Positions 1 to 6,666 of a stretch of 8,503 bases of DNA are shown piece by piece. A program made the translations under genes and the position numbers. How positions within the stretch are numbered: the stretch's first letter is position 1; every line of letters begins with the position of its first letter. Under the pieces are notes generated by a model, which was not told the origin of the DNA, did no database searches, and saw only the letters and a list, made by a program, of their open reading frames with translations. Source of the DNA: Chitinophagaceae bacterium (GTDB taxonomy: Bacteria; Bacteroidota; Bacteroidia; Chitinophagales; Chitinophagaceae); assembly GCA_947447815.1 (NCBI GenBank), contig CANFLJ010000069.1, positions 1 through 8,503 on the forward strand, read 5' to 3'.

Positions 1-75
1 AGAGCAGAGGCGTTGAAAAATTCGCCAGTAAAAGATGACACTTTCTTTAAAGTGCCGAAAGTAATAAAGAAATAA
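1..75 (+). CDS. 3' end of an upstream gene, product unknown (partial)
   Basis: The first frame is open from the window edge to a TAA at 73-75 and encodes 24 residues ending in KVPKVIKK. The tail is charged and polar, with no membrane segment, so it is unlikely to be the end of an FtsX-type permease. It lies only 18 bp before the ABC ATPase gene on the same strand, so the two are probably co-transcribed. In many Bacteroidota a gene before a LolD/MacB-like ATPase encodes a membrane-fusion (HlyD-type) protein, but nothing in these 24 residues confirms that. I do not recognise the family. Confidence 0.6.
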   Translation, partial: RAEALKNSPVKDDTFFKVPKVIKK

Positions 76-93
76 TCGCTAAAACTTAGCTAT

Positions 94-777
94 ATGTCGG
101 CATTAATTACGTTGGATAACATACAGAAAAGCTACTTCATGGGCGGTGAGGCACTGAAAGTATTGAAGGGCATTTCGCTGGAAATACATAAGAACGAATA
201 TGTAGCCCTGATGGGACCATCGGGTAGTGGAAAGAGCACGCTGATGAATATTCTGGGCTGTCTGGATTCGCCTACCGGGGGTAAGTACATACTGAATGGT
301 AAAGATGTAAGTGGTATGCCCGATGATGATCTTGCTACGGTAAGAAACAAAGAAATAGGATTTGTATTTCAGCAGTTTAATCTGTTGCCTCGTTTGAATG
401 CTGCCGAAAATGTTGCATTGCCATTAGTATATGCGGGAGTAGGTAAGAAAGAACGTAATGAAAGAGCAGAAGAAGCATTGAGGAAGGTAGGATTGCAGGA
501 TAGAAGTCACCACAAATCAAACGAGCTGAGTGGAGGACAGATACAGCGTGTGGCTATTGCAAGAGCGCTGGTAAACAACCCCTCCATATTGCTGGCGGAT
601 GAACCTACGGGAAATCTGGATAGTAAAACATCGATAGAGGTGATGGAGATATTTAGCAAGCTACATGATGCCGGTAATACGGTGATACTGGTAACCCATG
701 AAGAAGATATAGCACGCTATGCAAAAAGAATCATTCGTCTGAGAGACGGTCACATAGAAAGCGATAACAACAACTAG
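94..777 (+). CDS. ABC transporter ATP-binding protein, LolD/MacB type
   Basis: This is a complete 227-aa nucleotide-binding subunit of an ABC transporter, expected to act on the cytoplasmic face of the inner membrane. All motifs are intact: Walker A GPSGSGKST (residues 41-49), Q-loop Gln93 in FVFQQFNLLP, signature LSGGQ (145-149), Walker B ILLADEP with catalytic Glu170, D-loop NLDS (174-177) and H-loop His202 in VTHE. The FQQFNLLPRLNAAENV stretch and the length are typical of the LolD/MacB/FtsE group, which energises FtsX-like permeases in lipoprotein release, peptide or drug efflux, or cell-wall control. No permease is visible here, so the substrate cannot be assigned; the symbols lolD and macB would be over-calls. 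The preceding gene ends 18 bp upstream and the next begins on the base after this stop codon, suggesting an operon. Confidence 0.93.
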   Translation: MSALITLDNIQKSYFMGGEALKVLKGISLEIHKNEYVALMGPSGSGKSTLMNILGCLDSPTGGKYILNGKDVSGMPDDDLATVRNKEIGFVFQQFNLLPRLNAAENVALPLVYAGVGKKERNERAEEALRKVGLQDRSHHKSNELSGGQIQRVAIARALVNNPSILLADEPTGNLDSKTSIEVMEIFSKLHDAGNTVILVTHEEDIARYAKRIIRLRDGHIESDNNN

Positions 778-1338
778 ATGTCATTTAAAATTTACACTAA
801 GACCGGTGATGCCGGCAACACTTCCCTTATTGGTGGAACTAAGGTACCTAAGAGTCATATACGGATAGAAAGCTATGGTACAGTGGATGAACTGAATAGC
901 TATATAGGATTGGTGGCCGATAGTTTTGCAGATGCTCATACCATTACTTTACTTAGAGAAGTGCAGGATAGACTATTTACAGTGGGCGCCTCGCTTGCCT
1001 GTGATCCAGATAAAGAAACGTCCATGAAAATTCCCGACCTGAAAGAAGAAGATATTGTACTACTGGAATTGGAGATAGACAAGATGAACGAAGTGCTACC
1101 CGAAATGAAAAGCTTTATAGTACCGGGAGGTAGTATAGCGGTTTCTAATGCCCATATTGCCCGTTGCGTATGCAGAAGAGCAGAGCGTAATGTAGTATTG
1201 CTTTATCATCAGGATACCTTTGTAGAACCATTGGTGATAAAATACCTGAACCGCCTGAGCGACTATCTTTTTGTGCTGGCAAGATATATTGGTCATCAAC
1301 AAAGGGTAGAAGAAATTCCTTGGAAAGCGAGGGTTTAA
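778..1338 (+). CDS. Cob(I)yrinic acid a,c-diamide (cob(I)alamin) adenosyltransferase, PduO type
   Basis: This 186-aa enzyme transfers the 5'-deoxyadenosyl group of ATP to cob(I)alamin, making adenosylcobalamin for B12-dependent enzymes such as methylmalonyl-CoA mutase or ribonucleotide reductase. The family features are clear. They are the N-terminal ATP-binding segment YTKTGDAGNTSLIGG (residues 6-20), the SYGTVDELNS motif (32-41), FIVPGG (113-118), the RCVCRRAER segment (129-137) with the conserved Arg/Glu residues, and YLNRLSDYLF (156-165). Length matches the PduO family, a trimeric helical-bundle cytoplasmic enzyme. The ATG follows the ABC ATPase stop with no gap (TAGATG), so translational coupling is likely. 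The gene is not surrounded by other cobalamin genes here, so it probably serves salvage of imported corrinoid. No hairpin terminator follows the stop. Confidence 0.94.
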   Translation: MSFKIYTKTGDAGNTSLIGGTKVPKSHIRIESYGTVDELNSYIGLVADSFADAHTITLLREVQDRLFTVGASLACDPDKETSMKIPDLKEEDIVLLELEIDKMNEVLPEMKSFIVPGGSIAVSNAHIARCVCRRAERNVVLLYHQDTFVEPLVIKYLNRLSDYLFVLARYIGHQQRVEEIPWKARV

Positions 1339-1373
1339 TTAGCTAATTCGATAATGTGCTAATGTGCTAATGA
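1337..1373. repeat. 8-bp tandem repeat (gctaatgt family) with overlapping palindrome
   Basis: Four 8-bp units lie end to end at 1342-1373: gctaattc, gataatgt, gctaatgt and gctaatga. The first half also forms a perfect 12-bp palindrome, aattagctaatt, at 1337-1348, which overlaps the stop codon of the adenosyltransferase gene. It could act as a degenerate dispersed repeat or a protein-binding tract, but its function is unknown. Confidence 0.65.
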
Positions 1374-1407
1374 ATACTTTTCAAAGTAAAAAGAAAGACA
1401 AATACAA

Positions 1408-1437
1408 GGCAAGGAGGCAATAGGCAAAGAGGCAATA
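1408..1437. repeat. 15-bp direct tandem repeat
   Basis: Two adjacent 15-bp copies, ggcaaggaggcaata (1408-1422) and ggcaaagaggcaata (1423-1437), differ at one base. Each copy contains two ggca-type half units. The flanks also carry a direct repeat, aatacaagg, at 1401-1409 and 1447-1455. The tract is non-coding and its function is unknown. Confidence 0.65.
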
Positions 1438-1514
1438 GTAAATACAAATACAAGGAATTAAGAATTCAATACAGAGTAATTCTATTTGGAATATTTCGGG
1501 TTTGATAACAGGTA

Positions 1515-1558
1515 TTAAACTATTGAACTTATTAAACCTTTTGAACTGCTTAAACATT
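1515..1558. repeat. TTRAAC repeat array with ~9-bp period
   Basis: The hexamer TTRAAC occurs five times at 1515, 1523, 1532, 1541 and 1550, with spacings of 8, 9, 9 and 9 bp. The third base alternates strictly: TTAAAC, TTGAAC, TTAAAC, TTGAAC, TTAAAC. The array ends only a few bases before the ATG at 1564, so it lies in the leader or promoter of the protease-like gene. It may be a dispersed intergenic repeat or an operator-like array; the sequence alone does not decide. Confidence 0.65.
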
Positions 1559-1563
1559 TTACC

Positions 1564-2586
1564 ATGATTGATCAGAAACTGGCTTTAACCAACGAGCAGA
1601 CATCTCCTTTGTTCAGGATAATGTGGTTGCACAATCCTAAGGAACCACACCGACGTCAGTTTGATAATAATATATCTGCTTTTCATATTGGTAATGGCTA
1701 TGTATTATCAGTTGCACACAACCTACGTTCGGAAGCAGTACTGATAAAATCAATCCCTGAAAACATCTATCAGCAGGAACTATTGCCCTTGCTGAATCCG
1801 ATGCAGGCGCAATTATTTAATCAATGTTATCTGCTGGATCCTGCTACACAAAAAAGATATATCAACATCGTTAATCAACCGGATGTACAAACGATTGCCA
1901 ACACGATAAAGAGCATTCCTTTTGATACCCGCTGGGTAACTTTTACAGAAAGGGAAATCTGTACGCCCTACCTGATAGCACAGTTTAAAGAGCCACTATT
2001 TTATGGTAGTCAGCAATTAACCAGTCTGTTTGACCATACCACGTATCTGCAGGAAGCACCACTAAACAGACATACTTTTTTGATAGAACTAAAGCTGGTA
2101 GAAGCTTTTTATTCCGCTGATATAGCCCTGTATAAGATAGTGAATACCAATCAGGAAGTGATAGATGCATTACCTGCTTTAGGAGTTAATTATGATGTAC
2201 TGGATGATGATCAGACCAATTACTATTGTCTGCAAAGCAGTCCGGGAGGATTCCTAGGTAGATTGTTTAATAAAGCACAGATAGAAGGCTTCCTGGATCA
2301 TCATGGCAACTTTGATGATCGTTTTGGCGGTAATTATATTTTCGAAGGATTAAGATATCTTATCAAAGGGTACTTCCGTTTTGGTTCATCTGGCGCCCCT
2401 TATGTATTCTTTGATAAAGAAAGCAATGAGTATAAAGTAAATGCAGTACAGAGTGAGGCTTGTCCTATTCAGTTGTCCATCAATAATAACCGAGAAGGAA
2501 ATTTTCAATATGTAAATGCATTAGCCTCGCCGTTGAGTATTATTAAAGAAAGACTGGAGGAAATTATAGGAGACAGGAGTAAGTAG
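1564..2586 (+). CDS. Putative trypsin-like (chymotrypsin-fold) serine protease, no signal peptide
   Basis: I do not recognise this 340-aa protein as a named family, but it shows the three active-site signatures of chymotrypsin-fold peptidases in order. FHIGNGYVLSVAHNL (residues 40-54) matches the 'GxGFVLTAAH' strand with His52. SADIALYKI (184-192) matches 'DIALLKL' with Asp186. FGSSGAPY (273-280) matches 'GDSGGP' with Ser276. The Asp-Ser distance (90 residues) is close to that of chymotrypsin (93), and VNAVQSEAC (292-300) fits the 'vvGivS' strand that follows. The His-Asp distance is 134 residues instead of about 45, implying an insertion of roughly 90 residues. The N-terminus is polar, with no signal peptide or membrane helix, so a cytoplasmic location is predicted. 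The gene stands alone between a repeat-rich spacer and a hairpin. Activity and substrate are unknown; an inactive homologue is possible. Confidence 0.7.
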   Translation: MIDQKLALTNEQTSPLFRIMWLHNPKEPHRRQFDNNISAFHIGNGYVLSVAHNLRSEAVLIKSIPENIYQQELLPLLNPMQAQLFNQCYLLDPATQKRYINIVNQPDVQTIANTIKSIPFDTRWVTFTEREICTPYLIAQFKEPLFYGSQQLTSLFDHTTYLQEAPLNRHTFLIELKLVEAFYSADIALYKIVNTNQEVIDALPALGVNYDVLDDDQTNYYCLQSSPGGFLGRLFNKAQIEGFLDHHGNFDDRFGGNYIFEGLRYLIKGYFRFGSSGAPYVFFDKESNEYKVNAVQSEACPIQLSINNNREGNFQYVNALASPLSIIKERLEEIIGDRSK

Positions 2587-2592
2587 AAATAC

Positions 2593-2627
2593 AGTTGCTG
2601 GTTACCAGATACCGGTAACCAGCAACT
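2593..2627. terminator. Hairpin between convergent genes, probable bidirectional terminator
   Basis: A perfect 14-bp stem (arms 2593-2606 and 2614-2627, core GTTGCTGGTTACC with its exact complement) encloses a 7-nt loop. It begins 7 bp after the stop of the protease-like gene and ends 12 bp before the stop of the convergent T9SS cargo gene. No uninterrupted T run follows on the + strand; on the - strand the next bases are moderately T-rich (gtatttct). Termination in both directions is the likeliest role. Confidence 0.65.
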
Positions 2628-2638
2628 TGTAACAAAAG

Positions 2639-4552
2639 TTATCGTACTATTTCCAGCCAGCCAGAATATACAGGTTGATTATCATGTAGATTTATATAGT
2701 AATAATAGGTGGCTATGGGTAATGTAGTACCGTTTACTTTGCCATCCCAGCTGGTAAAATTGCCCGAAGCCTTATAAATCATTGTTCCTCCACGATTAAA
2801 AATCATCACCTCTGCTTTTGGATAATAAGATAGGTTTCCAATATTCCAGTAATCATTTATACCATCATCATTTGGAGAAAAGGCATTAGGAATGTGTAAT
2901 TTTTTATACACTTTTACAAACACGCTATCCATTGCAACCCCACAGTTATGCGAAGAGGTAGCTACTAAGTAATAGGTTGTACTATTGTTGGGATATACGG
3001 TTGGCGTAAGGGTATTATTGTCCCTGATAAAAGTATTGGGATTCCAGTAATAAAAAATATCTGATCCGGTTACAGAACCACTTAATACCACCGATTGACC
3101 ATCATTTATCGGGCGGACAAGAGAGACATAAGCCGTTGGTGCTTTCCAGACATTTATCTGTACGCGGGTAGAATCAAAACATAGTCCATTACTTACCAGC
3201 AAAGTATACAGAATAGAATCCAGAGGAGTAATAGAAATAATAGAATCTGTGTTGTGATTATTTAGATAAATATTGGGTTTCCATAAAAAACTTGCACCAC
3301 CATTACCTTTTAGCAGGATACTATCACCTGCACAGATGCCCGTATCTGCAATGGCGGTAGCATGTGGAATCTGATTAACCTGTAAATGAAAAGAATCGGT
3401 AGAGATGCAACCAACTTTGGATACTATTCTGGCACGATACCATCCTGAATCTTTGTAAGCAACATTCTTCAAGGTAAATACCGGCATAAAATTATAGAAG
3501 AAAGAGGGACCTATCCATTGATAATTATTGGCGGAATTGGCTTTTATCTGTACAGTATCGCCAAAGCAAACAGATTGCTGATGTACGATATTAGCAAGCG
3601 GCAGTGGTCCTTTATTTACAATAATGGTATCGGAATTGATTCTGCAATCGTTGATATTGATCGAACTTCCTTCGGCAACCGTCAATCGATACATGTAATA
3701 TCCTACTGGGGTAGATTGCAGAGAATAGCTATTAGTGATGGCGCCGGCAATATCTTTCCAGTGTTTGCCAGTGTCGGTACTTACCTGCCATTGATAGAAT
3801 ACATTACTAAATCCTGCGGAAGCACTGCCACTAAAAGTGTAGTGTGATGTATCATCAGCACAGGTATTGATTATATTATATCCAGAAGCGCTTGTAGCAG
3901 TAACCTTGGGTCCGCAGGGGCGAAATGTGATGTCGTCAATCACCAGATCATTACCAATACCACCAGGCGCATTGTTGCGCATACGCAAAACAATTTTGGT
4001 GCTATTGGCGGGAGCGGTAAAAAAGAAACCATATTGGTTCCATACAGGACCAGCGGTGGTGGGTACATCGCCGGTTTGATATTGTTGTATGATTGCACCA
4101 GCAGTAGTTTCGATACTAAAAGTGATATCAGGATGAATTGCATTAGGGTCTATTACCAGGTTTAATAACCATGCAGCAAATTCGTAGGTAACACCATTAC
4201 ATAAGCCTTGTAAGGTATCTACAAAAAAATCGCCGGGATTGTAAGAAGCATTTACAATCATCATATTGCCATTTACATCATTGGGCGTATGATCGTTAGA
4301 AATAGTCCACCATGCACCACCATAACAACTAGGGCTGCTGCTGGCAATTGTATATTGACCATCGTTGGGACAGGAGGAGGTAAGATAAGTATAGTCTGTT
4401 TTAAATCCGGCGATATTGCCAGGGGATGTACTGCCTGTACCAAAAGTGATATTCACCACAGGGTCGCCCAAACTACCTGTACATAGCTGTGCATTTACAT
4501 TCAGACTTTCTATAATCAACAGAAAGGTAAAAATAAAACGAAGAAAAGGCAT
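2639..4552 (-). CDS. Secreted multi-domain protein with gliding-motility-type C-terminal domain (T9SS type B sorting, CHU_C)
   Basis: This is a 637-aa exported protein. Residues 1-21 form a classic signal peptide (hydrophobic core FIFTFLLII, cleavage expected at NVNA-Q). Residues about 22-214 form a Cys-containing beta-rich domain resembling carbohydrate-binding or MAM-like jelly rolls, with SLGDPVVNITFG at its start and VIDDITF near its end. Four Ig/PKD-like modules follow at about 218-314, 317-394, 396-469 and 472-549. Residues 551-637 are the gliding-motility-associated C-terminal domain, recognised by IPNAFSPNDDGINDYW, VMIFNRGG, SWDGKVNG and a closing SGWLEIVR. That domain directs secretion through the type IX system to the cell surface or medium. 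The frame can be extended to a TTG at 4576, but the ATG at 4552 starts directly at the signal peptide and is preferred. Its role, perhaps adhesion or polymer binding, is inferred. Confidence 0.88.
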   Translation of the reverse strand: MPFLRFIFTFLLIIESLNVNAQLCTGSLGDPVVNITFGTGSTSPGNIAGFKTDYTYLTSSCPNDGQYTIASSSPSCYGGAWWTISNDHTPNDVNGNMMIVNASYNPGDFFVDTLQGLCNGVTYEFAAWLLNLVIDPNAIHPDITFSIETTAGAIIQQYQTGDVPTTAGPVWNQYGFFFTAPANSTKIVLRMRNNAPGGIGNDLVIDDITFRPCGPKVTATSASGYNIINTCADDTSHYTFSGSASAGFSNVFYQWQVSTDTGKHWKDIAGAITNSYSLQSTPVGYYMYRLTVAEGSSININDCRINSDTIIVNKGPLPLANIVHQQSVCFGDTVQIKANSANNYQWIGPSFFYNFMPVFTLKNVAYKDSGWYRARIVSKVGCISTDSFHLQVNQIPHATAIADTGICAGDSILLKGNGGASFLWKPNIYLNNHNTDSIISITPLDSILYTLLVSNGLCFDSTRVQINVWKAPTAYVSLVRPINDGQSVVLSGSVTGSDIFYYWNPNTFIRDNNTLTPTVYPNNSTTYYLVATSSHNCGVAMDSVFVKVYKKLHIPNAFSPNDDGINDYWNIGNLSYYPKAEVMIFNRGGTMIYKASGNFTSWDGKVNGTTLPIATYYYYINLHDNQPVYSGWLEIVR

Positions 4553-4614
4553 TAATATAGGCGATGAATAGGACAAATTGTTGTATTAAATCAATCGTAT
4601 TTTTTTATGACAGC

Positions 4615-4623
4615 GCAAATGTA
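4615..4623 (-). promoter_or_regulatory. Bacteroidota-type -7 box for the T9SS type B cargo gene
   Basis: Read on the - strand, these bases are TACATTTGC, a full match to the TAnnTTTG consensus used by the Bacteroidota primary sigma factor. The box lies 62 bp upstream of the preferred ATG at 4552, so the transcript leader would be roughly 55 nt. No convincing TTG-type -33 element is seen at the usual distance, so the call rests on the -7 box and its position. Confidence 0.5.
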
Positions 4624-4804
4624 AATACTCTTCGTGCTGTATGGGTTAATAACTTGATGAACTGTAAAAGAATACCTATAAATGATAAAGTTATCTGCAA
4701 TATTTGAATAGATATAATTCCATATTGTAAAGAAGTTTTTTGTCCATAAATTAAAATGAAAAGTTAACACCAAGTTATCCATTATTAAATTGAGGTAAAT
4801 ACCC

Positions 4805-4812
4805 TTACTTTG
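4805..4812 (+). promoter_or_regulatory. Candidate -7 box for the lipoprotein gene
   Basis: TTACTTTG matches TAnnTTTG at all but one position and lies about 42 bp before the preferred ATG at 4855. The nearest TTG upstream (4790-4792) is only 12 bp away, shorter than the usual ~19 bp, so the -33 element is doubtful. The box overlaps the TTG (4810-4812) that would otherwise serve as an earlier start codon, which argues against that start. Confidence 0.35.
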
Positions 4813-4854
4813 GGCATCATAAACTGGGTTTTTAATATCAAATCAATAAAAACA

Positions 4855-6645
4855 ATGCGCACAAAGTTATTCTGGTTAGGAGCCTTACTATTTGCAATTA
4901 CTTTAAATTCCTGTGTTAAAAAAACATTTAATGCAGAAGTAGTAATTCCTGCTACCGACACACTTAATATTACCGCTTCTGTATACGGTAGAATAATAGA
5001 TGAGGCTGGTATACCTGTAGCCGGAGCTACTGTAAAAAGCCCTACAGCAAACACTACTACCAATATTAATGGAGAGTTTTCTTTCTCTGATATTCCATTA
5101 AATGACTATGCAGCATATGTTACTGCGAGTCATTCTGGCTATTTTTCTGGAGCAAGAACATTTATAGCTCGTCAGGGACAAAGCCATTATATCGAAATTC
5201 AGTTGATGAAGAAGAATGTAGTGGGAATTCTAAACAGTGTAACTGGTGGAACAATTAATCTTACCAGTGGTGTATCGCTCAATTTACCTTCAAATGCTGT
5301 AAAGAATGAAGCTACCGGAACTAAATATACTGGCGATATTCATGTAGCAATTACCTGGATAGATCCTACCAATACCAATGGAGGAAGAAAAATACCAGGA
5401 GCACTTCGTGGTTTTAATGCTAAAAATCTGGAAATGGGTCTGGAAAGTTATGGTATGATTGGTGTATCACTTACTGGAAATAACGGAGAAGCATTACAAC
5501 TTGATACCAATAAAAACGCAACACTTACTTTCCCTATTAATACTACCATTCAACAAAATGCACCTGCCTCTAAAATTGATTTATGGAGCTTTGATGAAAC
5601 TACCGGTTTCTGGAAACAAGAAGGTACAGCCGTAAGAAGCGGTAGTAATTTTGTAGCTAGCGTATCCCATTTTTCTTTCTGGAATTGTGATGCTCCTTAT
5701 GCGGGTGTTCGTTTTTCAGTAACGGTTAGAGATACCAAGAACAGTCCATTAAAACAAACGCTGGTAAGAATAAAAAGAGTGTATACTAATACTTATGGAT
5801 ATGGATTTACAGATACTTCGGGTGTTGTATCTGGTTTAGTTCCAACTAACGAACCATTAGTAGTAGAAGTGATGGGTACAGGTTCTTGTGCGCAGACAAT
5901 TCTTTTCAGTGGCAATGTTGGTCCATACAGTAGTACAACAGCAGATGCTGGAGTTGTATATGTAAATAACACAGGAAGTTATGGTACTGCCGTTATTGCT
6001 GGTAAGGCAGTAAATTGTTCTGGTGTTGGTATCAGCAGTGGTTTTATCTATTTCAATTTAAGAGGGCTTAGTTATCAAACGGCTATTACCAATGGAAATT
6101 ATTCTGTTAGTATTCCAATGTGTACCAGCTCTGATACCATTAGCTACTATGTATTAAACATGTCAGATAATACTATTGGTCGCTGGAATAATGCCGTTGT
6201 TTATACGGGAACAAATAATTTTAGTCCTATAAAAGTATGTAATTCAGGTACCAGTGTTCCTTATCAAAGATTTATTTATTACTATATCGATTCTGTTTCT
6301 ACTGCCTCGGTAGATAGCTTGACTTCTGCACCAGATTCTACCAGTGGATATGCTGTTACAAATGTACTTCCTTCTTTTACTTCTATCTATGGTTATAGAA
6401 ATGCAAGTAATAATATCAGCTTTACTTTCCCTGGAATAAATAATGGTTCTTACAACATAGATAACCTGTATATCAACTTCCCTTACCTAAAGGTGAATAC
6501 AATAACCAAAACAAACGTTTCGGTGAATGTAACCAACTATAGTAGTGCAATTGGAGGATTTATCAGCGGATCTTTCTCTGGTACTTTCTTCTCTGATACT
6601 CTACATGTTATCAATGGAGTATTTCAGGTGCGAAGAGATTATTAA
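4855..6645 (+). CDS. Lipoprotein with carboxypeptidase-regulatory-like domain and ZU5/CILP-like module
   Basis: This is a 596-aa lipoprotein. The start at 4855 gives a type II signal peptide with hydrophobic core LFWLGALLFAI and lipobox LNSC, so Cys20 should be lipidated. A TTG 45 bp upstream would bury the signal and is rejected. Residues about 40-116 form a transthyretin-like carboxypeptidase regulatory domain (SVYGRIIDEAGIPVAGATV, then TNINGEFSFSDIP). Residues about 125-278 resemble the ZU5-like module of CILP/FAM171-type proteins: GGTINLTSGVSLNLPSNAV, GLESYGMIGVSL, LWSFDETTGFW and the closing VSHFSFWN. Two further beta-sandwich segments (about 285-341 and 378-448) look like divergent regulatory-like repeats, and the C-terminus is beta-rich (ISGSFSGTFF). 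There is no enzymatic motif, so a structural or binding role at the envelope is inferred. The acidic surface-export signal described after the Cys in some Bacteroidota is absent (CVKKTF). Confidence 0.85.
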   Translation: MRTKLFWLGALLFAITLNSCVKKTFNAEVVIPATDTLNITASVYGRIIDEAGIPVAGATVKSPTANTTTNINGEFSFSDIPLNDYAAYVTASHSGYFSGARTFIARQGQSHYIEIQLMKKNVVGILNSVTGGTINLTSGVSLNLPSNAVKNEATGTKYTGDIHVAITWIDPTNTNGGRKIPGALRGFNAKNLEMGLESYGMIGVSLTGNNGEALQLDTNKNATLTFPINTTIQQNAPASKIDLWSFDETTGFWKQEGTAVRSGSNFVASVSHFSFWNCDAPYAGVRFSVTVRDTKNSPLKQTLVRIKRVYTNTYGYGFTDTSGVVSGLVPTNEPLVVEVMGTGSCAQTILFSGNVGPYSSTTADAGVVYVNNTGSYGTAVIAGKAVNCSGVGISSGFIYFNLRGLSYQTAITNGNYSVSIPMCTSSDTISYYVLNMSDNTIGRWNNAVVYTGTNNFSPIKVCNSGTSVPYQRFIYYYIDSVSTASVDSLTSAPDSTSGYAVTNVLPSFTSIYGYRNASNNISFTFPGINNGSYNIDNLYINFPYLKVNTITKTNVSVNVTNYSSAIGGFISGSFSGTFFSDTLHVINGVFQVRRDY

Positions 6646-6666
6646 AACACCTTGTTTATAATATTG

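Larger units (their letters stand above)
4553..4854. other. Divergent intergenic region
   Basis: About 300 bp of AT-rich DNA separates the divergently transcribed T9SS cargo and lipoprotein genes. It holds a promoter candidate for each direction, listed separately. I see no tRNA, riboswitch-like fold, long inverted repeat or convincing small gene in the rest. The shared region raises the possibility of co-regulation. Confidence 0.6.

Noticed and set aside
739..778. Possible cobalamin riboswitch ahead of the adenosyltransferase
   Set aside because: The gene starts directly at the stop codon of the ABC ATPase gene, leaving no untranslated leader for a riboswitch.
1501..1545. TTTG (1501-1504) as a -33 element for the protease-like gene
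   Set aside because: No TAnnTTTG-like box is found at the proper distance; the bases there belong to the TTRAAC array.
1339..1563. Possible CRISPR array or attachment site in the repeat-rich spacer
   Set aside because: The repeats are short (8-15 bp), contiguous and without unique spacers. No cas, integrase or transposase gene is nearby.
3518..4486. Several + strand open frames inside the T9SS type B cargo gene
   Set aside because: They lie antisense to a well-supported coding region with clear domains, and their translations show no family features.
4591..4782. 63-codon - strand open frame in the divergent intergenic region
   Set aside because: It is AT-rich with no recognisable domain, ends within the leader of the T9SS cargo gene and overlaps the full-consensus -7 box at 4615-4623. 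It is more likely a chance open frame.
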